This document shows, piece after piece, positions 1 through 5,532 of a DNA stretch of 6,198 bases (position 1 is its first letter; each line of letters opens with the position of its first letter). Below the pieces are notes generated by a model. That model ran no database searches and had not been told where the DNA came from. It was given only the letters and a program-made list of their open reading frames with translations. The stretch covers positions 1 to 6,198 of the forward strand of contig JAITCQ010000095.1 in NCBI GenBank assembly GCA_031283015.1, in the 5' to 3' direction. The stretch is from Candidatus Methanoplasma sp. Its GTDB lineage: Archaea; Thermoplasmatota; Thermoplasmata; Methanomassiliicoccales; Methanomethylophilaceae. Made by a program: the position numbers and the translations under genes.

Positions 1-446
1 GGCGCCACTTTGTCCAGGTCGTGCACCCCGATCGCGATCTTACTGCGTTTCCTGCCGATGGTCATATGGAGCTTCTCCTGAAGCTCCATCATCGACCTTA
101 TCAGGTCGTCGGTCACTTCTATATCCCTGATCACGGCGCATTCGAAGAACGGTCTCACGTCAAGCACCGGGCTTTCTATGACCGCTTCGCAATCAGGGTC
201 CTCGACGACATATTTTTTCAGCCCGGGTTCGATGTCGAGGAACGCGCGCAGGGCCCTCGCAAGCCCTTCCACCGAGAACAGGTCCGGTCTGTCGGGGAAG
301 AACTCCACCGACATGTCCTCTCTGAAACCCTCTGTCTGGTGCATGTCCGCGCCGATGAGGGGTATCCTCTCCCCCAGGACCTCCTGCGGAACCTCCTTTC
401 CCAAAAGAGAGCAAAGGTCGCTGTATTTGAAGTTTATAACAGGCAT
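1..446 (-). CDS. pheT: Phenylalanyl-tRNA synthetase beta subunit, N-terminal part (runs off the left edge)
   Basis: The beta subunit of the alpha2-beta2 PheRS charges tRNA-Phe with phenylalanine in the cytoplasm. Only the first 148 codons are in the window; reading is open to base 1 and the C-terminal part, including the catalytic-like core, lies outside. I translated the minus strand from the ATG at 446-444. The protein begins MPVINFKYSDLCSLLG, has FFPDRPDLFSVEGLARALR at about residues 53-71, and contains the block EKLHMTIGRKR followed by IAIGVHDLDK near residues 125-145. These blocks are characteristic of the short archaeal/eukaryotic-type PheT. The protein lacks the EMAP/tRNA-binding leader that starts bacterial PheT. 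The start lies 4 nt after the hmgA stop on the same strand, with no clear Shine-Dalgarno, so translation is probably coupled to hmgA and no separate promoter is expected. Identification is from family motifs and is firm. Confidence 0.95.
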   Translation of the reverse strand, partial: MPVINFKYSDLCSLLGKEVPQEVLGERIPLIGADMHQTEGFREDMSVEFFPDRPDLFSVEGLARALRAFLDIEPGLKKYVVEDPDCEAVIESPVLDVRPFFECAVIRDIEVTDDLIRSMMELQEKLHMTIGRKRSKIAIGVHDLDKVA

Positions 447-450
447 CGTA

Positions 451-1605
451 TCAGCGTCCGAGTTCCTGGTGCGCCTTTCCGAGATGTCCCGCCGCCTGCG
501 CCGAGATGGTCGATAATTCTCCCGCGAGAACGGTGGCCGCGACGATCTCCGCGAGTTTCTTGGCTTTCTCGTCGCCGAGACATCCGAGCATGGCCAGAGC
601 TTCCGACTGCGACGGCAGCCTGGTCCCTCCTCCGACGGTCCCCACCTCGACGGCGGGGATCCTCACGGAAATGTAAAGGTCCCCGTTCACATTTTCGCAC
701 ATAGTGGTGGTCATACTCCCGCTCACTACCTGCGCCGGATCCTGCCCGGTCGCAATGTATATCGCCGCGATCATATTCGCGGCGTGTGCGTTCGCCCCCA
801 GGGTCACCGACAGTGAACTCCCGACCAAATTCTTCCGCACATTGGTCTCCACTATCGAATCGGTAGAGGCATGGAGCCTGCTTTCGACGATCTCTTTCGG
901 TATGAGGGCTTCGGCGATGACCGACTTTCCGCGGCCTCTGATCATATTTATAGCGGCGGCCTTTTTATCGCTGCACATGTTCCCAGACACGGACACCATC
1001 ACCGCGCCGGTGTTGTTCTCTATCTCTCTGCAGATGGCCTCGGTGGCTATGGTCGCCATGTTCATGCCCATGGCGTCCCCGGTCCCGTAGGTGAAACGAG
1101 TGAAAAGGTTCCTTCCGGCGGGGAACGATTCGATGGATACTAGCTTTCCGTGCCTCGTGGTGCTCTCCACCGCCAAGGAAAGGCGTTCCTCGTTGTTCTC
1201 GATCCACTCCATTACCCTCATGCAATGGTCCACGCCGTCCGTTCTGAACACCGGCGCCCTGGTCATCCCATCCCGGAAGACCTTCACTCTGACGCCTCCG
1301 CCGTCGTTTATGACAGACATCCCTCTTGATATCGACGCCACAAGGGCTCCCTCTGTCGTGGCAAGAGGGATGATGAACCTTCCCTTTGCGCAGTCACCGT
1401 TGATGACGACGGGGCCGGCGAAGCCCAGCGGGATCTGCGTTGCGCCTATCATGTTCTCGATGTTCTTGGAAGCCTTCTCCGAATCAAAACAGTATTTGGA
1501 GATGTTTTCGAGGCTGGTCCCTGTGAATTCCTCAACCGCTCTGCGTCTGTCGTCCACATCGGAATGAGAGTACCCTCTGTTCTTCAGACCCCTTTTCTCT
1601 TCCAT
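451..1605 (-). CDS. hmgA: 3-hydroxy-3-methylglutaryl-CoA reductase, class I (NADPH)
   Basis: The enzyme reduces (S)-HMG-CoA to mevalonate with two NADPH, the committed step toward the isoprenoid chains of archaeal membrane lipids. The 384-residue protein has the normal length for a soluble archaeal class I enzyme and has no membrane anchor. Visible motifs are the substrate-binding ENMIGATQIPLG (50-61), TTEG with catalytic Glu85, the nucleotide-binding DAMGMNM (177-183), SGNMCSDKK with catalytic Lys214, GQD with catalytic Asp289, the glycine-rich GTVGGGT (322-328), and GHLGKAH with catalytic His374. All four catalytic residues are present. The start at 1605 is preferred because a TATA-like box is centred about 26 nt upstream and there is no Shine-Dalgarno, which fits a leaderless transcript. 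pheT follows after 4 nt, so the two are likely co-transcribed. A divergent membrane-protein gene lies upstream. Confidence 0.97.
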   Translation of the reverse strand: MEEKRGLKNRGYSHSDVDDRRRAVEEFTGTSLENISKYCFDSEKASKNIENMIGATQIPLGFAGPVVINGDCAKGRFIIPLATTEGALVASISRGMSVINDGGGVRVKVFRDGMTRAPVFRTDGVDHCMRVMEWIENNEERLSLAVESTTRHGKLVSIESFPAGRNLFTRFTYGTGDAMGMNMATIATEAICREIENNTGAVMVSVSGNMCSDKKAAAINMIRGRGKSVIAEALIPKEIVESRLHASTDSIVETNVRKNLVGSSLSVTLGANAHAANMIAAIYIATGQDPAQVVSGSMTTTMCENVNGDLYISVRIPAVEVGTVGGGTRLPSQSEALAMLGCLGDEKAKKLAEIVAATVLAGELSTISAQAAGHLGKAHQELGR

Positions 1606-1626
1606 ATCTGTACATTGTCTTGTTGA

Positions 1627-1636
1627 TAATATAACT
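1627..1636 (-). promoter_or_regulatory. TATA-like box of hmgA
   Basis: On the minus strand this reads AGTTATATTA. Its centre (about 1631) is 26 nt from the hmgA start codon at 1605, the archaeal TATA-to-transcription-start distance, so the mRNA probably begins at or next to the ATG. The motif sits in a short imperfect inverted repeat (GATA at 1625-1628, TATC at 1636-1639) between the divergent genes, which could also be a regulator site. The promoter assignment is from spacing and composition only. Confidence 0.55.
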
Positions 1637-1640
1637 ATCG

Positions 1641-1650
1641 AATACTAATA
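1641..1650 (+). promoter_or_regulatory. Weak TATA-like box of the divergent membrane-protein gene
   Basis: The AT-rich string AATACTAATA is centred about 26 nt before the ATG at 1673, matching the spacing of the other leaderless starts in this window. It is a poor TATA match; the stronger AT block at 1627-1636 could serve this direction instead, giving a leader of about 15 nt. Confidence 0.35.
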
Positions 1651-1672
1651 CGGGTATGGCATATTGACGATT

Positions 1673-2800
1673 ATGAGCGGGACTTCCGACAGGATAAGGC
1701 AGAAGGTGCCGAACCCTGTGAATTATCTGAGGAATGTCATCAATTTGGACGAGGAGACCAGGCATGACAGGCTCGATAAGCTCATAACGAAGATATTCCC
1801 CCCGTTCCTTGCAGTGTGCACGGCGTTCACCCTTGTTCTGATCGTCTACCTGAACAACTTTTCGTTCGTGGGAATACTGTTCGGGACATGCCTTGGATTC
1901 GTTCTGGGGTTCACCGCGCTGGGGGCGGCCTGCGTGTTGCTTTCCGACAAAGGCGTGATAACCAGGAAGTACGTCGTGCCGGCAGTCGTGATCATCCCCG
2001 CCCTGGCGGCGTTGATCCTGTACGCGGCGGAATCGAACATAGGGTTCAACGAATTCATCGTGAAGTACTTCGACATATTTGATAAGAACACGGACCTTGC
2101 GTCCCTTCTCATAAGCGTATACTCCCTAACCCTGATGATATTCTTCGTTGCGTACGGCGTGGTGTCCGTGATCGTAGGATTCTTCAGGAGCTATTTCTAC
2201 AGGGTGCTGAGATCGTTGGAATATCCTCCGGAAAGGAGGAAGAACCGCATACCGGAATGGCTGTTCCAGATACCGGACATCATTGACGTGGGGTCGGTGG
2301 AGCTGGAACCGGACATCGACGACGGGAGATTCAACGCCGAGCTCTTCATCAGCACGGCGATCAGCCTTTTCATCCTGGGTCTGGTGATATGCTCGTACAT
2401 CTTCATCAACCCGCTTTTCCTTCAGATAATACCCTTCGAGGAGATGCTTATCATCGGGACGCTGCTATCGCTGTTCGTTTCTCCGCTGGTCATCCCGTGG
2501 AGCATAGTCAAATCCATAGGCGCGAAGGTGACGTCGGACGCCCCCCGCGACTTCTATCTCTGGAAAGGCATGAGGGGGAGGCTGTACCAGGGGTTCTTCA
2601 CCGTCACGTTCTTCATGATGCTCCTGACGCTCTCCGTCTATATGGGCATGGACTTCTCAAGGATAGCCGTAACATATCTGGGTTACGTGGCGTTCATGGG
2701 CGTCATATCGATCGTGACGTCGTTCGTCTACGTGAACACCTATTACAAAGGGTTCAAGAACGGCATCATAAAAAGCTACCTCAGATCAAAGGAGCAGTGA
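1673..2800 (+). CDS. Polytopic membrane protein of unknown function, about 8 transmembrane segments
   Basis: I do not recognise a family. From the ATG at 1673 the protein is 375 residues. A polar N-terminus (about 1-40) is followed by hydrophobic segments near 43-60, 65-90, 101-119, 142-172, 224-246, 256-280, 304-326 and 331-353. Between TM4 and TM5 lies a charged stretch (about 173-222), with Arg/Lys-rich residues 178-192 and then an acidic patch around 210-218. A basic tail (359-375) ends the protein. No catalytic motif, Walker box or signature transporter motif is visible. An in-frame TTG at 1664 would add three residues; I prefer the ATG because the upstream AT-rich box is about 26 nt away and neither start has a Shine-Dalgarno. 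The gene is divergent from hmgA across a 67-bp gap and its 3' end overlaps the convergent small exported-protein gene. A role in transport or membrane homeostasis would be a guess. Confidence 0.85.
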   Translation: MSGTSDRIRQKVPNPVNYLRNVINLDEETRHDRLDKLITKIFPPFLAVCTAFTLVLIVYLNNFSFVGILFGTCLGFVLGFTALGAACVLLSDKGVITRKYVVPAVVIIPALAALILYAAESNIGFNEFIVKYFDIFDKNTDLASLLISVYSLTLMIFFVAYGVVSVIVGFFRSYFYRVLRSLEYPPERRKNRIPEWLFQIPDIIDVGSVELEPDIDDGRFNAELFISTAISLFILGLVICSYIFINPLFLQIIPFEEMLIIGTLLSLFVSPLVIPWSIVKSIGAKVTSDAPRDFYLWKGMRGRLYQGFFTVTFFMMLLTLSVYMGMDFSRIAVTYLGYVAFMGVISIVTSFVYVNTYYKGFKNGIIKSYLRSKEQ

Positions 2801-3371
2801 ACACGTCATAACGACATTTCGGGCCGGTCGAATCTTCTGACAGTATTTCATCGGCCCACGAATATGCCCACTGTATTGCCTGCTTTTCATCGTCGTTTGT
2901 AATCGAGCAACTATAAGGTATTTTATTGAAGTATATGCAACACACATTCTCTTTCATATTTTCGACATAAGATCCATATTCCAGTCCCACAGAAGATTCC
3001 TTGTACCAGTGGAGGTCGTCCCCGACAAATATGAGTATTATTTTGTTTTTTACAGCCGCCTCTATATCCCCGTCTATCTTTTTTGGCTCATTGCAGTATA
3101 TCCACTGCTCGTTGATGACAGCCACTTCCCCGGATATGACTTCCTTAAGGTCTGACCCCTCTCTTACCTTGGACGTCATGGCTGACAGATCGTCCTTCAC
3201 TCTTAGAAAAAAGTCATGATCTGCAAATACGACCACGTCGCGGTCGGTAAATGGTATTTCTGGGGAAGGGGGGTCGGGAAGGTTCGTGTTTATTCCTACA
3301 GCATCCGCTGCAAACGCTGCTGAAAGAGCTGCAATGAAGACCACCACCAGAACAAACGCTCCCTTACCCAA
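2781..3371 (-). CDS. Small exported protein of unknown function with N-terminal signal peptide
   Basis: This is a 196-residue protein with no family I recognise. Residues 1-21 form a typical Sec signal or N-terminal anchor: a Lys at position 3, a hydrophobic core VLVVVFIAALSAAF, then a plausible AxA cleavage region near 20-23. A Pro-rich linker (about 31-40) follows. The mature part alternates predicted strands (DVVVFAD, EVAVINEQW, IILIFVGDDL, VCCIYFN) with helices, which suggests a small alpha/beta domain. Cysteines at 93, 144, 145, 155 and 186 could form disulfides outside the cell. The start is TTG at 3371-3369, supported by a perfect AGGAGG 8 nt upstream. The coding region is visibly AT-richer than its neighbours, especially the 3' half, hinting at acquisition from elsewhere. 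Its 3' end overlaps the convergent membrane-protein gene by 20 bp, leaving no room for an intergenic terminator. Confidence 0.75.
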   Translation of the reverse strand: MGKGAFVLVVVFIAALSAAFAADAVGINTNLPDPPSPEIPFTDRDVVVFADHDFFLRVKDDLSAMTSKVREGSDLKEVISGEVAVINEQWIYCNEPKKIDGDIEAAVKNKIILIFVGDDLHWYKESSVGLEYGSYVENMKENVCCIYFNKIPYSCSITNDDEKQAIQWAYSWADEILSEDSTGPKCRYDVFTAPLI

Positions 3372-3379
3372 TGTGATCG

Positions 3380-3385
3380 CCTCCT
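3380..3385 (-). promoter_or_regulatory. Strong Shine-Dalgarno that fixes the TTG start
   Basis: The minus strand reads AGGAGG, followed by 8 nt and then TTG at 3371. This is the best ribosome-binding site in the window. It decides the start of the exported-protein gene, which has no ATG nearby. Confidence 0.8.
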
Positions 3386-3420
3386 GTGCGGAACTGCCGT
3401 TCTTCCGCTGAAAAAATGTC

Positions 3421-3440
3421 CATAAATAGTATAAATATCT
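3421..3440 (-). promoter_or_regulatory. TATA-box region of the exported-protein gene
   Basis: The minus strand reads AGATATTTATACTATTTATG, an AT-rich stretch containing TTTATA. With the usual 26-nt spacing, transcription would begin near 3405, giving a leader of about 35 nt that carries the AGGAGG site. This differs from the leaderless layout of hmgA and the zinc-ribbon genes. The AT block is also TATA-like on the plus strand, so direction is inferred from the gene it precedes. Confidence 0.5.
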
Positions 3441-3540
3441 TTGCGTTGTATGCGTCAGCCAGACTGTGCGGGCAAATCAATGCATTCGTACCATTCAGAA
3501 ACTCCGGACGCATAAACATGCAGACACATTTTTCATAAAT

Positions 3541-3549
3541 GTTATTAAC
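3541..3549 (+). promoter_or_regulatory. TATA-like box of the TPR gene
   Basis: GTTATTAAC, preceded by an AT-rich TTTTTCATAAAT, is centred about 26 nt before the ATG at 3570. No Shine-Dalgarno precedes that ATG, so a leaderless mRNA is likely. The box is weak and assigned by spacing. Confidence 0.4.
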
Positions 3550-3569
3550 GCCCCCGCGTTCATCTTTTC

Positions 3570-4190
3570 ATGAAGGATCCAGAGTACGAGGCCGTATCCA
3601 AAGCGAAGAGGCAGGCAGAGAGCGGCAACCCCGAGGGAGCCGTCAGGACCTTGGAGTCGTATCTGGAGACGGATCCGCACAACACAAAGGCAAGGATGCA
3701 GCTGGCCAGGACGCATATCTACGACCGGAAGGACCTCCAAACGGGCAACTTACAGCTGGAGATCGTTCTCGATATCGAACCGGAGAACACCGACGCGATG
3801 AAGGCGATGGTCACCGTCCTCGCCAAGCACAAAAAGAACAATAAGAAGACCGTCGCGATATACGAAAGACTACTGATCGCATCCCCGGACGCCGATCTCT
3901 ACAACGCATACGCTATATTCCAGAGGATACAGATGACGGATTTCAAGAGATCGGCGGAATATTACGAAAAAGCGATCTCTCTGAACCCTAGGGAACCGAT
4001 ATACCGCCGGAACTACGCGGTCCTTCTGCTGAACGATCTGAAGGATTACGAAAGAGCTAGGAACGAGTTGGAAACGCTTTTGAAACTCGACCCGGGGGAC
4101 GTTTCCGCAAAGAAGAACTATGATCTTCTGATGAAGAAGAAGTTCGGTCCAGACGGAAAACTGAAGAAGAAGGCGCTGTTCCGTAGATAA
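3570..4190 (+). CDS. Tetratricopeptide (TPR) repeat protein
   Basis: This is a 206-residue soluble protein made almost entirely of helical TPR units, a scaffold fold for protein-protein contacts. Approximate repeats are 3-36, 37-71, 72-105, 107-140 and 141-175. Units typically end in a helix followed by DP, EP, SP or NP: LETDP, LDIEP, LIASP, ISLNP, LKLDP. The best match to the consensus is the fourth and fifth pair, with AEYYEKAISLNP and ARNELETLLKLDP. A basic tail (about 188-206, KKKFGPDGKLKKKALFRR) follows and could bind nucleic acid or acidic partners. There is no signal peptide or membrane segment, so it is cytoplasmic. The start ATG has no Shine-Dalgarno but has an AT-rich box at the leaderless distance. 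It is followed by rubrerythrin after 71 bp containing a separate promoter, so co-transcription is doubtful. The partner protein cannot be inferred. Confidence 0.9.
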   Translation: MKDPEYEAVSKAKRQAESGNPEGAVRTLESYLETDPHNTKARMQLARTHIYDRKDLQTGNLQLEIVLDIEPENTDAMKAMVTVLAKHKKNNKKTVAIYERLLIASPDADLYNAYAIFQRIQMTDFKRSAEYYEKAISLNPREPIYRRNYAVLLLNDLKDYERARNELETLLKLDPGDVSAKKNYDLLMKKKFGPDGKLKKKALFRR

Positions 4191-4206
4191 TTTACTGTCA
4201 GAAAGG

Positions 4207-4228
4207 AGTAGCAACGAAACTACTTTTT
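4207..4228 (+). promoter_or_regulatory. Inverted repeat with T-tract overlapping the rubrerythrin promoter
   Basis: AGTAG (4207-4211) and CTACT (4220-4224) form an inverted repeat around an 8-nt spacer, followed by TTTTT. It may be a weak terminator of the TPR gene. It also covers the BRE/TATA region of the rubrerythrin gene (CGAAA at 4215-4219), so it could instead be an operator for a redox-responsive repressor. The stem is only 5 bp. Confidence 0.35.
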
Positions 4229-4232
4229 AAAT
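4215..4232 (+). promoter_or_regulatory. BRE and TATA box of the rubrerythrin gene
   Basis: CGAAA (4215-4219), a BRE-like purine element, is followed by TTTTTAAAT (4224-4232), the best archaeal-type promoter in the window. Expected transcription start is about 4250-4255, giving a very short leader that would carry most or part of the Shine-Dalgarno at 4251-4257. Confidence 0.6.
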
Positions 4233-4250
4233 GGAGTCGGTTTCAGAAAT

Positions 4251-4257
4251 GAGGTGA
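4251..4257 (+). promoter_or_regulatory. Shine-Dalgarno of the rubrerythrin gene
   Basis: GAGGTGA lies 4 nt before the ATG at 4262 and is complementary to the 16S rRNA 3' end. It is one of only two clear ribosome-binding sites in the window and supports this start. Confidence 0.75.
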
Positions 4258-4261
4258 ATAA

Positions 4262-4801
4262 ATGGAGCTAAAAGGATCCAAAACAGAAGCGAACCTTCTG
4301 ACCGCATTCGCAGGCGAGAGCCAGGCCAGGAACAAATACACATACTATTCGGCCCAGGCCAGGAAAGAGGGGTACAACCAGATCGCGGACATTTTCATAG
4401 AGACCGCAGAGAACGAGAGAGAACACGCGAAACTCTGGTTCAAAGCGCTTCACGGCGGATGCGTGCCGGAGACGCTTGAGAATCTCAAAGATGCGGCAAG
4501 CGGAGAGAACTACGAATTCAACACCATGTACAAGGACTTCGAGGCGATCGCCAGACAGGAAGGCTTCAACGAGATCGCCGACCAGTTCAAGCTGGTCGGG
4601 GACGTGGAGGCGGTGCACGAGAAGAGGTACCGCGAACTCTATGACAACATAAAGAGCGGAAAGGTGTTCAAGAAGGACGAGGTCGTGGTGTGGAAGTGCC
4701 AGAACTGCGGATACCTTCACGTGGGAAAGGAAGCGCCGGCGCTGTGTCCTACCTGCAAATACCCCCAGTGCTACTTCGAAGTACAGTCTCAGAACTGGTA
4801 A
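4262..4801 (+). CDS. rbr: Rubrerythrin (diiron ferritin-like domain plus C-terminal rubredoxin)
   Basis: Rubrerythrin reduces hydrogen peroxide to water in the cytoplasm of anaerobes, taking electrons through its rubredoxin-type iron centre. The 179-residue protein has the usual two-domain order. The four-helix diiron domain (about 1-135) contains FAGESQAR with ligand Glu19, ENEREH with Glu52 and His55, YEF with Glu85, and VEAVHE with Glu116 and His119. The rubredoxin domain (about 142-179) has C146xxC149 and C162xxC165, with a further Cys170 that is not part of the pattern. At residue 88, where the family has a conserved Glu (or Asp), this protein has Thr (EFNTMY). In Desulfovibrio rubrerythrin that Glu is the ligand that swaps with His on redox change. 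It has its own promoter, Shine-Dalgarno and downstream terminator, so it is probably monocistronic and likely stress-regulated (inference). Confidence 0.95.
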   Translation: MELKGSKTEANLLTAFAGESQARNKYTYYSAQARKEGYNQIADIFIETAENEREHAKLWFKALHGGCVPETLENLKDAASGENYEFNTMYKDFEAIARQEGFNEIADQFKLVGDVEAVHEKRYRELYDNIKSGKVFKKDEVVVWKCQNCGYLHVGKEAPALCPTCKYPQCYFEVQSQNW

Positions 4802-4804
4802 ACA

Positions 4805-4828
4805 GGCGGGTCCCCCGCCGTTCTTTTT
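4805..4828 (+). terminator. Hairpin and T-tract terminator after rubrerythrin
   Basis: GGCGGG (4805-4810) pairs with CCCGCC (4814-4819) around a 3-nt loop and is followed by TTCTTTTT (4821-4828). It begins 4 nt after the rubrerythrin stop. Confidence 0.7.
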
Positions 4829-4835
4829 AAAAACC

Positions 4836-4855
4836 GCCGCACAAGCGGCATTTTT
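4836..4855. terminator. Second hairpin with T/A tracts, possibly bidirectional
   Basis: GCCGC (4836-4840) pairs with GCGGC (4845-4849) around ACAA, followed by TTTTT. An A-rich run at 4829-4833 gives a short T-tract on the other strand. It may back up the rubrerythrin terminator. Its reverse complement closely resembles the hairpin at 6180-6198. Confidence 0.55.
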
Positions 4856-4900
4856 ACCAATATATCGGCATACGGCACACACATCCAGACTGCTAAAAAT

Positions 4901-4910
4901 CGTTTAATAA
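4901..4910 (+). promoter_or_regulatory. TATA-like box of the broken zinc-ribbon gene
   Basis: CGTTTAATAA is centred about 26 nt before the ATG at 4931, the same leaderless spacing as the intact paralog. The promoter seems preserved although the coding region is damaged. Confidence 0.45.
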
Positions 4911-4930
4911 TCAGACCCCCATTTACACTC

Positions 4931-5447
4931 ATGGTCTTCTGTTCAAAGTGTGGAAAGAGCTTGACGAAGGGACAAGGTTCTGCCCCATGTGCGGGGCCGA
5001 CTCCATGAACCCCTGATACGGCAGCGGCGGCTACAGCCCGCAGTACGACAATCCCAATAAAGAGATGGGCGGAACACTTACAATCATATTCGTGCTGGGA
5101 TTGATCTGGGCGATATCATGTATGTTGAGTATCCTCTCCGCCCTTTACCTATACTCCCTTCTTTCCGGTCTTGAAATTTATTACTCTGATATCAGTTTCT
5201 ACTCCTTCTATGGTCTGTTCCTCAACAAATCGTTCATCATCGTATCGGCCGTCATCGGCGTGGTGAGCGGGCTGTGCGCCATGGTATGCTGCGCATACAT
5301 CTATAAACTGGAGAATCACCAACGGGCGTGCATGCTGTGCCTGGTCGGTTCCATACTTGCCATTCTCTCCGGCGGTCCCGCGGGGGTCGTGGGCATATAA
5401 TCTTCTATTTCCTGATGAAAAAGGAAAAACATCGTTTCTCTTCGTAA
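4931..5447 (+). pseudogene. Broken zinc-ribbon membrane protein, paralog of the gene at 5533
   Basis: Joining frames gives a relative of the intact gene downstream: a CxxC...CxxC zinc ribbon (FCSKCG, then TRFCPMCG), a Gly/Ser/Tyr-rich linker, then membrane segments starting MGGTLTIIFVLG and ending IFYFLMKKEKHRF. Three lesions interrupt it. First, one nucleotide appears missing near 4957-4958: the ATG frame reads MVFCSKCGK and then leaves the homologous frame. Second, there is an in-frame TGA at 5014-5016 (CCC TGA TAC, possibly from GGA). Third, a 2-nt TA insertion at 5398-5399 creates a TAA in place of the codons that continue GIIFYFLM in the paralog. Correcting all three gives 171 codons plus a stop at 5445-5447. 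Unlike the paralog it has one zinc ribbon and a longer loop after TM1, so the duplication is not recent. An internal ATG at 5065 leaves a 111-codon membrane fragment that could still be made. Assembly error is possible but less likely for three separate lesions. Confidence 0.8.
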
Positions 5448-5450
5448 ACC

Positions 5451-5474
5451 AGGCCGGTCTCCGCCCGGCGGCCT
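5451..5474 (+). terminator. GC-rich hairpin after the broken zinc-ribbon gene
   Basis: AGGCCG (5451-5456) pairs with CGGCCT (5469-5474) around a 12-nt loop, just after the ancestral stop at 5445-5447. Only a short pyrimidine run follows, so termination may be weak. Its place matches that of the terminator after the intact paralog. Confidence 0.45.
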
Positions 5475-5503
5475 CTTCTATGCCTGGCAGAAACCCAATA
5501 GAG

Positions 5504-5514
5504 ATAAATATATA
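5504..5514 (+). promoter_or_regulatory. TATA box of the intact zinc-ribbon gene
   Basis: ATAAATATATA is centred near 5509, about 26 nt before the start of the ATG at 5533. No Shine-Dalgarno precedes the ATG, so the mRNA is probably leaderless. Confidence 0.6.
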
Positions 5515-5532
5515 CAGCTCTTTTTTGCAATT

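Noticed and set aside
21..704. Long plus-strand open frame across pheT and the hmgA 3' end
   Set aside because: It lies antisense to two well-supported genes, its product is Arg/Pro-rich and resembles no protein, and the minus-strand frames carry clear family motifs.
704..1567. Two plus-strand open frames of 128 and 158 codons antisense to hmgA
   Set aside because: They are mirror frames of the high-GC hmgA coding sequence, and no promoter or ribosome site supports them.
3451..3512. Possible tRNA in the divergent gap
   Set aside because: The ends pair, but the 62-nt segment lacks a T-arm GGTTCGAATCC-type consensus and a credible anticodon arm.
3570..4801. TPR gene and rubrerythrin as one functional operon
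   Set aside because: A good BRE/TATA and a possible terminator lie in the 71-bp gap, so separate transcription is more likely.
4268..4882. A 204-codon minus-strand open frame opposite rubrerythrin
   Set aside because: It is a shadow of the rubrerythrin reading frame and runs through the two terminator hairpins.
5014..5016. TGA read as selenocysteine in the broken zinc-ribbon gene
   Set aside because: The gene has a frameshift before and another after this codon, the position falls in a Gly-rich linker rather than a redox site, and I see no SECIS-like element.
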